Source: Paulinella micropora (Eukaryota; Cercozoa; Imbricatea; Euglyphida; Paulinellidae). From it: a stretch of DNA of 64,000 bases. Under the pieces are notes generated by a model that worked only from the letters and a program-made list of their open reading frames with translations, made no database searches and had not been told where the DNA came from. The stretch covers positions 78,501 through 142,500 of the forward strand of contig WBZZ01001393.1 of the NCBI GenBank assembly GCA_019918135.1. The letters run 5' to 3'. Positions within the stretch are counted from its first letter, which is position 1. The number at the start of each line of letters is the position of its first letter. This document shows, in pieces, positions 51,753-63,670 of the stretch. A program made the position numbers and the translations under genes.

Positions 51753-52570
51753 ACTTGATCGAAGAAGAGATGCTTTTCAGCAAGGAATTGGTGATTCATG
51801 TGGATCACTACGATTTACGACTTTCTACGTTTTGCGTCGCGTTACTACAGTACGTATTGGTATTAAGCTCACCAGGTCTAACAGGATATTGTGAAGTTAT
51901 ATCACAGGACAATTGACATTGAATTAAGGGGGAGCGTTGGACAGGTAACTTCGAGTACTGTTTAAGCCGTAATTATGATTGATTACTATGTGCGGTAACA
52001 TTTTACTGAGTCATAATTAGTAGTAACGGTAATAGGTAATCCACGTCAATTGTGCACGTTACGCTTTTACCATTGTGCACCGGACCATATCATTGCGCGT
52101 CAGTTACTGCTAGTCACGCACTTAGACTAGTTAGCTCTTTTGCAATTCAGTTCTGCGTTTATGTCTTCGGATTAAAGTGGCTGTGAGCAACCTGGCTTTT
52201 AACGAAGTCTCCCGGCAAACCGCAAGTGAAAGGTAGGGTAAGGTCCGTGAGTGACCGGTTTATACCTAATCATCGTAAATCACCCGTTTTATTACTGATA
52301 CTATCTGATCATGTTGTGACTGGTTGCGCGGCACTTTGTGTCACAGTGACAGCTGCCAGCAGCTGCACTCCGTATTACTGTAGTAGTGTCATGTATTACT
52401 AATATGGTGACTGAACTTGATATTAATATATTAGTAATAATTTGACTCTCAACTGAGTGTCACTTACACCGTCACTGGCACCGTAACATTTCAACTTGAC
52501 CTCAGAAATCAGTCTCACTGACTGCTTTACCGGTCCGCACCTGTAGTGATGATTAGTCACCTGGTAATAA
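51753..52570 (+). other. LTR-retrotransposon remnant with polypurine tract; no gene
   Basis: About 170 bp of possible element G continuation, then TTAAGGGGGAGCG at 51924-51936, a polypurine tract of the type used here, followed by AT-rich sequence that may be an LTR. No second copy is in the window. Confidence 0.4.
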
Positions 52571-53500
52571 ATTATTAATAAGCTTCAAGAAGCGCCGCAA
52601 TTACATCAAAACTGTCACCCGTCGCTTCAAGTTGATCAAAAACCATCCGGAGTCTGACTGAGCTGGCCGGAGTTTCAAGTTCAAACGGACTCTGCCGAGC
52701 GACAGTGAGTCTGAGCATATGTTTTTTTGAGCATTTTAAGCGTTGGTAAAACGGAGGCAACTACTAGTATTAATATAACTAAGTTTTCGAGTTTTAAACA
52801 TTTTTTACTTGAATCGCCCTTTTTGTTGTAAAGATCACGATGAGATCTGATCCTCACTGGAAAAAAAAACACATTTGAAATTCAAGTCATTTTATAACGG
52901 TTAAAAGTTTTGTGTTTTGTTCATTAAAAAATTTCAAGATATGGGCAAAGTTTGACCATAATTCACCATAACTTGATTTGGTCGGGATCAATATCGACGC
53001 TGTGGAGCTTTCTGAATCTGCAGCTCTTTTGAAAAAGGAGCAGTACTTCAAAGCCTTAGTTTCCTGGGTTTTTGATGTTTTTGGGACCTTTCACCCTAAA
53101 AAATGTCCAGGCCGGGCCAGGCCATGCCAGCCAAAAAGCCAAAACCTGTCAACTTTTTTTACGGACCGGCGCAGGCTGGCGGCACTTTTATTGGAAGCTC
53201 AGAACCACCTAAGAATCCCATGCCTCTCCCAAGCCTCCTGGCAAGAATTGGACAAAGGGAAAGACTTGGGACAAAAACAAAAAGCGGACTGAGAGAGAAC
53301 AGCGTGCTGCATCTTTGGGGGGGAAAAGAGCCAGTTAGACGACCAAGAGCGAGTGGCAGAGGAACGAAAAGCATCCCCCGATTACGGCAGGACCTCTGGT
53401 GTTGTTTTAGTGGGGGCAGAGCTCGAAGAGGAGCAGAGTTTGGGGCAGAATTTTGAGTTGGAATTTTGTGTCATGACGCCCAAAGGGGCTGGGGTGCATT
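52571..53500. other. Transition to non-retrotransposon sequence; no supported gene
   Basis: Short frames only. From about 52,980 the sequence is GC-richer and partly open on plus, possibly exon pieces of the next gene, but no domain is recognised. Confidence 0.35.
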
Positions 53501-53792
53501 ACCAGAAAGGAGTACTGGACGAGTGTGGAGAGGGAGAAGATGAAGCCAATAGAAGTGCCAGATGCGCGTGGGTGTGTGGGTAGAACAGGAGAGCCATACC
53601 TGCGAGAGATGTGGCAGTGGCAGGAGACAGATGATAGGTGTAGAATAGATAAGTATGTGACGGGGAAAGATATAGTGCTAGTGTGTAGGGTGCCCAAGAT
53701 CAGAAAGGAAGCCAAGGTGTCCAAGCAGACTAGGAGACAGAGAAAGCAGAGGTGTGGGGCTGTGGTAGGGGAGGTTAGGCAAATGATAGTTA

Positions 53793-54306
53793 GGTGAGGA
53801 GCGTAGGTTGACAGTCTCGGAAGCAGAGGTGAATGATTATGATGAAATGGTGCAAGAAATGTATGCAAACTACGCTGCCCTGCCCGACGAGAAAGAGATA
53901 GCGGACATAGCGTACCAGGCACTCCTGCACATGGATTTCAATGTCATGTCGGATAAGCAAGTCCAGACTTTGTTGCGAGCAGTCAAGCATCCCTTTCTGT
54001 CTGGCCAGAATGTGAGCTTTGCTTTTTTGTTTGTCTTGTCATAGCAATGTGTGTATTGTAGTTGGCGCAAAAGAGAAAAGAGCTCACTAAGGAAGTCGAT
54101 TTAAAGTACGAGCTCAAGGTTTCAGCAGATGGTTTGTCTGCCAGTGCGAATGCCTACACGATTCTAACGGAGTTGGGAGGGAAGTGGTTGAAGGATGAAG
54201 GAGGTGAAGCCGATACGCTGATGATCCCAGTGGGGGGGGGGGAATGTAAGAAAAACTGGTGCAACCCTCAATTCAGTACTGTGGGCGATCAAGGTTTTTG
54301 CAGTTG
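53793..54306 (+). CDS. Host-like gene fragment with a 50-nt intron
   Basis: An open stretch (EMVQEMYANYAALPDEKEIA...VKHPFLSGQN) ends at 54,011. GTGAGC...TTGTAG at 54012-54061 is a 50-nt intron joining whole codons to LAQKRKELTKEVDLKYELKV and a further 60 residues. The protein is acidic and helical, unrecognised. The true start and any upstream exons (a basic open stretch is at 53525-53797) are unresolved, and a G-run near 54,233 may disturb the 3' part. Confidence 0.5.
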
Positions 54307-54499
54307 ATGCTGAAAAGAAATTGATGCAGGGCTTTCCGCATCCTACCAGTCAAGAGGGAATCTTCCCTGTACTCATTTCAAGGTGCGGGGAAGAACTCGA
54401 GGAGCTCAAGCAGTCCGCAGGTCAACATAATGTGGGGGCACAACTATGTGGGGGCAGAAGAAGGGAGCAGAACTGCTAAGGCAGTAAGAGCGGTTGTTT

Positions 54500-54503
<4 letters not shown>

Positions 54504-54551
<48 letters not shown>
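54504..54551. repeat. Poly-T tract, 48 nt
   Basis: Uninterrupted T run; paired with a second run at 54607-54650. Confidence 0.95.
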
Positions 54552-54552
<1 letters not shown>

Positions 54553-54564
54553 GAGGTTAGTGTA

Positions 54565-54589
54565 GGGGCAGATCATGATGATCTGCCCC
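54565..54589. repeat. 25-bp perfect palindrome between two poly-T tracts
   Basis: Arms GGGGCAGATCAT and ATGATCTGCCCC with a single central G. A further perfect 10-bp palindrome, ACGTTAACGT, lies at 54591-54600. Confidence 0.85.
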
Positions 54590-54604
54590 CACGTTAACGT
54601 CAGA

Positions 54605-54606
<2 letters not shown>

Positions 54607-54650
<44 letters not shown>
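54607..54650. repeat. Poly-T tract, 44 nt
   Basis: Uninterrupted T run, followed by an ATT-rich stretch. Confidence 0.95.
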
Positions 54651-54886
54651 CCTCCTATTATTACTATTGTTATTATTACTAATATTATTTGCTAGGAGTT
54701 CCGGAAGGAGGCAGAAGATATCATAATAATTTTCTCCCTCATTTCGGAACTTCTGCTTCGTTGTAATTGCTGCGAGTGTGACTCCCCTCCCCCCCCCCTG
54801 CTTCTCTCCCTTACAAGGAATTCGACGAGGAAGGGTACTAATGTTGCCCCCTTTCTCGTCGAATTCGCTAATTTTTCTCTTCCTTT

Positions 54887-54887
<1 letters not shown>

Positions 54888-54934
<47 letters not shown>
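54888..54934. repeat. (CT)n microsatellite
   Basis: About 23 CT units in a pyrimidine-rich region. Confidence 0.9.
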
Positions 54935-54936
<2 letters not shown>

Positions 54937-55139
54937 AGGCTGAGAAGAAAGATGAATAAGAAAATTATTTTCAACTTTTTCTCTTATTCTCCTGTCTTCT
55001 TTGTTCATCATTTTTTTTCCTCTTTCTCTCTCACTTTCTTTTAAGTTATTAACAATAAACACTCTCCTTTGAAGTTATTAATAATAATATTATACTGTGA
55101 GTATACCGATCCGTCTGGACCAGTATTTTCATTGAACAT

Positions 55140-56740
55140 ACCGGCCCGTCTGGAAGTGTTGGAACTGCCCTTGCGGGGGTGTCATTAGAGCTTATCGTCA
55201 ATTCTTCGTACTCCCCTCACGGGTGAGACGATGGAGGCGCATGTGCAGAAATGCATCAGCCATTGACAGAGAAGCACTATACTGTGAGTAAATTTGTCAC
55301 TTACTTTGTGACCTTATTAATAATTTCAAGTTTTATTTATTAATACTACTATTTTTATATATTTTTATTAATAACTTGTAGGTGAGCTTTTAGCTTACCT
55401 GGAGCAACTTGAAAACAGTGGATGGACATCCCCTGACACCGGCCGCCATTATAAGGTTAAACTTTTTATTACCGGTGACATGAAGTGGCTGCTCGCATGC
55501 ACCGGGCATAAAGCAGCCTCTTCTGATAACTCTTGCTTTTTATACACCTGTCATTCAGACAATAGAGCATATTTAGAGGTAGAGTGGAGTGGGGTGTGAC
55601 TAGAAAGAGCACGGATGATGCATCAAAACCCGGGAAAAAACATGCACAGTCACTGTTTCACTTCATCCCACTCAAAAGACACATCCCCGACTTGCTGCAC
55701 ATGATGTTGCGTGTGTGTGGCCGCATGACCGATTGCATAATATACGAGAGATTTTGACAGGACAGCCTCGTGTCCCTTGGAGCCTGGACATTCCGCATGA
55801 TTCCCCGTACGCGTCCACTGACGCAAGACTAGCGAAGTTCCAAGCTGAACTTGCAGGTACAACCGGTAGGGTTGGGAAGGCATTTTCGGTTTTAAATGTC
55901 GGTACAGTGACAAAAAAAAAGACCATGAATGGACAGGTCTTGATCGCGGGGTAGCGCTGCGACGTTTTATGACGGAAATTTACGAAGACAATTTGGATCT
56001 TGAAAATATTTTCTGCCCGGGCCGCTGGGAAAATATTAAGACTTTTTGCGCGGGCTGGTGGACTCAATTTTGCAAAATCAACAATCCTCGCATTTTCACG
56101 CCTGCGGAAGCGGATTTGTGGCAAAAACAAACTCATACTTTGTTCCTTGAGCTCACTTCCATGAAATATCAAGGCCCCGCTCATCCTTTCATCGAGGATG
56201 GGACTTGGTAACACTATTTGAAGTCACTGGGTAGAGGCGGTGAACCGAACGATATCGTTTACTGACGGGAGGATGGGAAGGAGGTGAGGAGAGGTGAGAA
56301 TGGGCCCGTTATGCGCCGGAAGGATGTATGTCCTTACGGTACTTTCAATCCGGATTTCAATTTACTCCATACGTGCATCTTACCGTTAATCATATCTCTT
56401 TCTTTTTTTGAAGACTCACGGAACTATTTACTGGTTTTCTTGCCAGTCGCTAGAGCTAGTAAACAACATGCATTCACATCTTTTTTTTCAAGCGCAACAC
56501 TCGTCGCGATACGTGGATGTTAGAGATTTTACAGGCTAACTATCGCGTCAAAGAGCTCCAGTTCCGGGGGTACAAGAAAAAGGACTACAAGTTCCGTTGC
56601 TAAATTTGCGCCAATTACTATGTGTACCAAAAATCTTTTCAGAAACATGAAGAAGACTGCCGCGCTGCAGCAGAAGTTGACTTAGACCTTGTCATCGGTC
56701 TTAGCAAGGAGAGGATGTGGGCGGATGAGGATTTTTTTAA
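55140..56740 (+). pseudogene. Decayed gene, probably from an unrecognised repeat family
   Basis: Open pieces in changing frames: a Cys/His-type start (TMEAHVQKCISH, 55.2 kb), then about 55,381-55,600 YKVKLFITGDMKWLLACTGH and NSCFLYTCHS, then HIPDLLHMMLRVCGRMTDCI (about 55,680) and MTEIYEDNLDLENIFCPGRW (55,969). The order GDxK...C...C then P-L-H-x2-LR recalls large repeated proteins of unknown transposon type in protists and invertebrates. I cannot name the family. Introns may explain some frame changes (a GTGAG-like boundary is at 55,380). Confidence 0.4.
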
Positions 56741-56999
56741 ATTAATAAATTCAGCTTGTTGTTCGTTTTATTTTATTTATCATTAATACAATTTCATTAT
56801 TATTAATATTGAACCGGCCTCCGTGTATCAAAGTTAATTAGTTATAATAAAACATTTTATTAATATTTAATAAGTCCTAGCCACTAAACGAAAAAATGTC
56901 TTAGTCCCAACGATTGATTTTGCAGTTGATGCTGAACCCAACAAGATGTCCCTAAACAAACAAACAAACAAACAAACAAACGAACAAACGAACAAACGA

Positions 57000-57000
<1 letters not shown>
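56741..57000. other. AT-rich spacer; no gene seen
   Basis: Very AT-rich with an ACAA-type tetranucleotide stretch (AAACAAAC..., 56,955-56,999). Confidence 0.5.

Positions 57001-57008
<8 letters not shown>

Positions 57009-57046
<38 letters not shown>
57009..57046. repeat. (GA)n microsatellite
   Basis: About 19 GA units following an A-run. Confidence 0.9.
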
Positions 57047-57050
<4 letters not shown>

Positions 57051-57153
57051 ACAAGCTTCTCACGGGCTGGCGGACCGTTGCGCTGCACGCAGCGCCAAGG
57101 TGCCAGCCCGAATGCGGGGAAGACTACGGGCCGGGGCGGGAGCACTGGAACTG

Positions 57154-57230
57154 GAGCTTGAGCTTGAGGCCGCGGGGGCCGCGGGGGGGGGGGGGGGGGG
57201 GGGGGGGGGGGAGCTTGAGCTTGAGGCCGC
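57154..57230. repeat. 29-nt G tract between 20-bp direct repeats
   Basis: GAGCTTGAGCTTGAGGCCGC occurs at 57154-57173 and 57211-57230, on either side of a G run (57183-57211). Confidence 0.85.
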
Positions 57231-57295
57231 TGCGTTGCGGCAGCGGCGGCGGGCAACCTCTGGGTCCACCCAATCGCTGGCTTCCTCATACTGCT

Positions 57296-58292
57296 TTACC
57301 ATGGAACTATATATTTTTGCTCTTGCGCCCTGACTAAGCCCGCGACGCTTGACGCCCGCAGCAGGGTGGTCGAGCTTCCACTGACGCTTGCAGCCGCCGC
57401 ATAGATGTCCGCAAGTACTGGGAGGGGCGGGCGGTGCGGGCGCGGGCGGGGCAGCGATCTCTTCCTGTGTGTGTATTTATGTGTATGCATATTCATGCAT
57501 GATGCATATATGCATGCATGGATTACCTCGGGCTCGTCGTCGTCGTCCGCGTCCACGTTCACTTTTGGTTGGCGGTCGACGTGCCGATCCAATTGCATGA
57601 GGGGGGTCCAGGGCTCCTCTTCTTCTTCCTCCCTCCCCCTCCCCCTCCCCTCGAGCTCCCCTCTTTCCCCCTCCCCATCCCCATCTACCTTTGCTTCCTC
57701 CTTCCCCTTCTTTTCCCGGCTATCCATCTTCTCATATTTCTTTTTCTCACTCTCATCCTCCTCATCGTAAACATTGAATAACACCCCAGGCGGGCATGCC
57801 AAACCCTCCCCCTCCCCCTTCTTTTTCTCTTTCTCCTCTCTAGCTACCCTCTCCGCACTCTCCCTACTCCCACTATTAACTAAGAGTTGACTTGCATTTT
57901 TCTGCCATCACCTCCCCCTCCCTAACTCGCTTCTCATACTGTTGGAGGCGGGATTGGACATGCTCCCGTAGCCTCAGCCCCCCCATTTCTGCATTGATCG
58001 CAATCAAGGGGGCTGAGAAATTGCAGACAAAGCTGCAGGGGGACAGGGGCTTCGGTTTTCATTTTTTCCCTTCTGATGCCCGGTTGTGCCGGACCCTGGA
58101 CTACGTCATAGGGAGGGGGGGGGGGGGGGCAACCTTTTATGTATGCGGCGTAAAAGGGCTTTCCCCAGTGGGTTCCCTCATCCCGATTGAGGTAAAACCA
58201 GCCATGGCCGCTGGTCATGAGCAATGCTAAACGCCACCCAGGGCTCTCCGTCCCCTTGGCTTCCTCGTCCTGCGGGGGGGGGGGGGGGGGAG

Positions 58293-58332
<40 letters not shown>

Positions 58333-58495
58333 CCAGGACATCACCACCAACTTGCGGTACCCCGGCCTAAACCGGGGTACGTTGATGATGATGTCGTCCA
58401 AGGCGGTGACCCGCCAGTAGCGTATCCAGCGGAACTTCGCCACAGCACGAAGGTGCTCTTCCTTGAGGTCGTGCGTCTGTTCGTCCTTGGCATCC

Positions 58496-58526
<31 letters not shown>

Positions 58527-59370
58527 AAGAAGAAGAAGAAGAAGAAGAAGAAGAAGAAGAAGAAGAAGAAAATGTTTGAGAAAAAAAAAACACACACACA
58601 CACAAAGGGGGGGGGGGGGGGCACCGCTACTGCTTGGCTCCCTTTTTTATTTTGGTTTTGGTCACCTCCGTTCTTGCCTTGCACTGTTGCAACACGGCGC
58701 AACTTATTCTTGTATTAAGCCGTGAGAATGGAGATGTCCATGTTTACATCTGGCGGCTGCCCCGTGATGGCAGCCGCGAAATTGTGGAGGTCGGGGAACC
58801 CTACAGCTATCACACCGCGAAAGGGCAGGGTTGGGTCATTTTTAACCGTGTCCTTGAAGATGTTTATCCCCGTGCCATGTAACATGGCTCTGACTGTACT
58901 GGGGGGGTGGTCAAAGTCTGACACATTGTCAAAGTTGAGGTTTGATTTTGCTCCCCGTTGTACACCGTCTCAGCGTAATGGCCGTGATTACAGCCTGGCC
59001 AAAAGCCCTGCGGGCCAGGGCAACTGGGGTAGTTTTAGGTAGTAAAAATAAATCCTGGTAATCCTGAAATTTGGTTTTTGGTTTTGGACCGGGTTTGGGG
59101 TTTGGAGCTGCCGCGTTGGGGGGGGGGGGGGGGGGGGGCAACCGGACGTTGGGCACGGATGGCCGGACGAGACCCCCCCCCCCCCCCAACGTGCTGGGGC
59201 CAGACATCGTTTGCAAAGCGGCGCAAGGTGACAACATACTCCTCGCCGCGCACAGCGGCGGGCCACCCCCTATTCCACCCCTCCATTAGGTCGGTCAGTT
59301 CACGCTCCGACATCAAGTCGGCGTAGTTCGGGGGGCCGAAGAAAGGAAGCGCAGCCAGTGCATTTAGAAA
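57296..59370 (-). other. Probable multi-exon host gene region, structure unresolved
   Basis: Several coding-like segments on minus: SERELTDLMEGWNRGWPAAV near 59.3 kb; GINIFKDTVKNDPTLPFRGV near 58.8 kb; AKFRWIRYWRVTALDDIIIN at 58.4 kb; LMTSGHGWFYLNRDEGTHWG at 58.2 kb; and an acidic Glu/Arg-rich segment at 57.65 kb. A 63-nt candidate intron (58270-58332, GTAC...CGCAG) is almost wholly (CT)n plus C-run. Part of this region is also open on plus (58,700-58,880), so strand is not certain for every segment. No family recognised. Confidence 0.4.
58497..58570. repeat. (AAG)n microsatellite
   Basis: About 24 uninterrupted AAG units, followed by (CA)n (58,589-58,604) and a G run (58,606-58,621). Confidence 0.95.
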
Positions 59371-60383
59371 GCCTGAAAAAATAAATAAAAACGTATCATC
59401 AGATTCCAAGAGCACATCATATACAACAAGAACAAACACAGAAAAGCAAAAAAGACTACACATAGCACATAGGTGAATGTGAACAAGGAGAGAGACACAC
59501 AAACCAAAAAATTGATAATACAAGCATACATGTCGTGAGTGGCAACGGAAAACGTGGATGAAAATATGAATTGAAGAGGGGGATTCCATGCGGGACATGT
59601 AAATACAATGTAGGAACACAGGGCAAGGCAAGGGGAAAGGTATTTGACACAAACACATAAAACGCTTTTAGAAAAAAAAAAGTGCACAGACAGACAAGGA
59701 AAACAAAGTTGACAAGGACAAGGAAAACAAACATAAAAACACACGTTTTGTGCATGTTCAAGACAGCCAACATGTAAGCTAAGAGAAAACAAAGAAAACA
59801 GGTATAGGATACATGTAATTTCACAAAAGTGCCAAGTAGGGCAAACAGTAACAAGACAAAAACTGAATAACGACATTTCACAACCCCATCTCACAGCGAA
59901 AACAAACACACCAATCATGCACACAAGCATTTTGCAATCACACAACATGCATACAACAACAATACACAAAAATTTGCACACAAAAAAACAACATGTAGGG
60001 ACGACAAAAGGGACGAAAACAAAATGGCGGACATCAACAGGAGGCAGCAACTTTATGGAGTCCGTTATAGGGGAAAAAAGCACATGCACACACAAATTTC
60101 TATGCAAAAGTGGACAAACACAGTATAGGCATATGAGAACACAAAACACAGCAAGGTATAATTTGTAGGCAACAGAAGGGAAGAAAAACAAGATGGTGGG
60201 AAGCATTTCCAAAAAGAGCACGTAACACAAGCAAACACACGCAATTTTGCAAGCACAAAACAAAAAATTGGTAGGGAACCGTATGGTATGGTGTGGGAAG
60301 CCAGAATGTACAAAAACATTTGAATTTGGTACAGTAGACACAATAAAAACACAAAACAAAAGCACACAAACCGACTATGCGCT

Positions 60384-60388
<5 letters not shown>
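59371..60388. other. 1-kb strand-asymmetric A-rich region
   Basis: Strongly A-rich and T-poor on plus, so several minus frames stay open without looking like protein (Cys/Phe/Leu/Val-rich). Probably intron or untranslated sequence. It ends in a 43-nt A run. Confidence 0.6.

Positions 60389-60431
<43 letters not shown>
60389..60431. repeat. Poly-A tract, 43 nt
   Basis: Uninterrupted A run at the end of the A-rich region. Confidence 0.95.
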
Positions 60432-60435
<4 letters not shown>

Positions 60436-61263
60436 TACAAATCAATGCCCCTTCTCACGGTGAAGACGGCCCGGAGGGAATGTGACAATTTGTGGACAAA
60501 TGTACGCAATTTACGCAAAACCCGGAACAAACAACTTTGTTGACTTCGTTCATTAAAACTGCTAAAAACTTTTTCAAGCTAATTGAAGTAGTTTAATAAG
60601 GAATATGCAAACTTTAATAATATACGTTACAATTTAAATCGACTTTTGATTCAGCAGCGCACTTAACTTTGTTTTTCATGTTATAAAAAACATATGTTCC
60701 GGGCGGGCCTGTTTCAAGCCGGGCGTCAAGAAGTCTGACAGTCACAAGTGGCACGCCTGGACCAGTGAGTGGCACTGACTAATCCTGTTTCAAACTTTAG
60801 TAAGTTGCGTGATTTACACTCCAAAACGACAAGTTCAAGTGAAGTTACCGGTAATAATTGAAGAAGGCTTGCTTTTCGTTGAGCTGAAAAGGAAGCATGT
60901 ACCGGTAAGTAGGCGCCGCCGAACATATCATACTATACGTAAAAACAGGGCGAACAAAGACCCAAACAGAACACTACAGAGAAAAGTGGGGGGCGTGAAA
61001 TAAGGAAAAGTACTAATAAAGATAAGAAGACTAAGAAGAAAAGGGTTTCAAGGGAAAAAGGAAGGGGAAAACGAGGAAGAATAATAAAAGGGAACGAAGA
61101 AAAGTAATGGAGACTCGAAAGAGGAAAAACGAAGTAAAGGCGGACTCAGGCTCGGACTCTCAAAGGAGGGGGGAAGGGGGGGGGGGGGGGAGGAGGGGTG
61201 GTGGGGGGGCGCCGAAAATTGCATGACGACACCGTGACCTCAAGTTTGAACGGAAGTTGAAAT
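60432..61263. other. No supported gene
   Basis: AT-rich, then purine-rich sequence with a G run (about 61,167-61,191). Short basic open stretches only. Confidence 0.4.
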
Positions 61264-61524
61264 GTGACATCTTCTCAAGCTGGAAGGCTGCACCCAAAAC
61301 AATTCCGTCAGTCAGCGGTGACAGTAGTTGATCGTACTGACATCAGACTGTTTGTCAGAGGTTCCCGAGCTGATAAAGAGCGCCGTAAACTAATCAAAAT
61401 GGTTTCTTCTGATACCCAGCGTGGCAAGATGACCAGTTTAGAAACGATGACTGGCCTCAGGAAGCAGCAGGAGAACGCTCAAGCTGCAGAGAGCTTCGAA
61501 ACTCCAGCTGACAACACACAGTGA
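61264..61524 (+). CDS. Hypothetical 86-residue ORF
   Basis: MTSSQAGRLHPKQFRQSAVT..., Ser/Gln/Arg-rich, no domain recognised. It could be an exon or chance; kept only because its composition is balanced and no repeat underlies it. Confidence 0.25.
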   Translation: MTSSQAGRLHPKQFRQSAVTVVDRTDIRLFVRGSRADKERRKLIKMVSSDTQRGKMTSLETMTGLRKQQENAQAAESFETPADNTQ

Positions 61525-61939
61525 AACAGAACTGCCTGCGGACTTTATGTACAATCAGAATCATAGCTCGAAATCAAGTATCATCATGCAAAGAAACAAT
61601 CGCATTTTGATCTCAATTTTTGTCCAAAGACAATCGAATCCAAACGAAGTATGCAAGTTGAGTAGGTAATAGTTATTGATAATGTGTGTCGAAGGTGACC
61701 AAATCATCCAGATACCCATCTGGCTTGGTGGGGCATGTGGGTGGGCTCTCAGTCATCAAAGCTTCATGCAGCGCTAGCTGCTTCTGCGATTTCGACCGTG
61801 ACAGACTTCCCGCAGCTGGGCCAGTGCTTTGCGCGTCCACTTCAAACTCATGGGACAGAGTCTCGTCTTTCGCCTGGTATTCTAAACTGTGAAAGCGCAT
61901 GATCAATAGTCAGAACCAGACAAATCTACAGGCTTCCAA

Positions 61940-62152
61940 GTAAATGTATGTATGTAACAGTAAAGTATTAGTTGTGACTATGTATGTATGCATGTATGTA
62001 TGTATGTATGTATGTATGCATGAATGTATGTATGTATGTATGTATGTATGTATATATGTATGTATGTATGCATGTATGTATGCATATGTCTGTATGTCTG
62101 TATGTATAATGTATGTAGGTATATATGTACGTATGTATGTATGTGAATGTGT
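61940..62152. repeat. (ATGT)n microsatellite
   Basis: Long, imperfect TATG/CATG tetranucleotide array. Frames through it are repeat translations. Confidence 0.9.
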
Positions 62153-62529
62153 AAAATATTGGACCTTTCGCTGTCGGCCAGCTCGTTGCTGGAATCTCCC
62201 AGCTCGCTTGCGGATTCGATCCGGCTTTCCCCTGCTGTTCAGATTGACCAAGCTCGTCATTCTTTCAGCAGAAAGTAGCTTATACTAATAGTAAGTCCAT
62301 ACGATTGGCATTTTCTAAAAATACGAAAGCAAGGATTCTTCAACACCAACTTCGTGTCAGGGTTGGGGCCTAGCCTTGACGTATCTTGAGAATGGTTTGA
62401 CGTGAGCCATGCAGCAACCCTCAAGAGATGTACAAAGGGCCAATAGTATTAGCTGCAGCCACATGGTGATAAAATCCTATGTCATCTGTTTAGGAATGGT
62501 ACCAGTTGACAGCATCAGCAAAGCTCGAG

Positions 62530-62733
62530 CTGTAAGAGTAAGAGTAAGAGTAAGAGTTAGAGTATGAGTAAGAGCAAGAGTAAGAGCAAGAGCAAGAGTA
62601 AGAGTAAGAGTAAGAGTAAGAGTAAGAGTAAGAGTAAGAGTAAGAGTAAGAATAAGAGTAAGAATAAGAATAAGAATAAGAATAAGAATAAGAATAAGAA
62701 TAAGAATAAGAATAAGAATAAGAATAAGAATAA
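62530..62733. repeat. Hexanucleotide array (TAAGAG)n grading into (AATAAG)n
   Basis: About 200 bp: TAAGAG units to about 62,660, then AATAAG units, a one-base variant that has spread through the distal third. Confidence 0.9.
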
Positions 62734-63111
62734 TAAGCTAAGAAAGAGCTCGTGACAAGCTTGCAAAAACCCAAAGAATCAGCCTCTAAGCCCGTCTGGC
62801 ACAACTCTTAGAGCCTTGGAGCATTCAAAGTTAAGAAATGATGGAAAACTTAAGGATGGTAGGAAATTTCAGTAAAGTTACTACTAACTACTATGAGTGA
62901 CCATCGGGGCTCTTGAGCATGGCGTCCCAGCACTTCCTGTTACTCTCCAGCAGCGCAGACGAGCTGCTGGCTTTTGAACGCCTTGGCGGATACTGCAGGA
63001 CAAGGATGATATGCTTTCGATTGGTATGTGTGTTTTACTATCCATGCAAAGCTCTCGTGTGACTTCCTTGGACAACAGGTATTGAGTGCACAGAGCATGG
63101 CCATGAATGCA

Positions 63112-63140
63112 CACAAACACACACACACACACACACGCAC

Positions 63141-63182
<42 letters not shown>

Positions 63183-63193
63183 GCTCTCTCTCT
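63112..63193. repeat. (CA)n followed by (CT)n microsatellite
   Basis: CA units to about 63,136, then CT units to about 63,193 with small interruptions. Confidence 0.9.
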
Positions 63194-63670
63194 CCTGTTG
63201 CCACATGCACACTCGTTTAGCTGTTACAGTTGTCTGCGTTGTAGACGATCATTGAATGTGCATGTACAAAATAATATTATGGTTACCAGATAGAGATGTA
63301 CCAGCATATCAAACACCTTCAGCAAAACTACAAAGGACAAGCAAGAACAGCGATTTGAAAATATTGAGTGTACTAATCACTGCCACTCAGGCAGCCTAGG
63401 ATTATTGATCCACGCACCTTGTGCATGCTGAGCGTTCTTAAGCCTCTGCACCAAAATTTGCGTACAACCAGTCAAAATATATAAACAGCGTCTGCATATT
63501 CGACAGCAGCGTTTAAGTTACGGCAGACAGGCCTCGCAGCAGGCAGTCGATCGACTCGGAGGCTGTTCCAACCGCAAGCAGCTGCGTCTGTGCATCATTC
63601 GACAACCGACCAGAATACATCAGTGGCTTAAGCTTCACTTGTCCTTAACGTCGGTGACGTTGCAATCACT

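Noticed and set aside
58101-58133. 33-nt second candidate intron (GTTGC...GTAG) in the 58-kb gene region
   Set aside because: Too short to splice comfortably, and the frame after it is ambiguous.
59364-60365. 333-residue minus-strand ORF rich in Cys, Phe, Leu and Val
   Set aside because: Other frames on the same strand are open too, and the plus strand is T-poor. This is a composition effect with no domain or signal pattern.
62557-62766. Ser-Lys and Leu-Phe repeat proteins in the 62.5-kb region
   Set aside because: Translations of the TAAGAG/AATAAG array in different frames.
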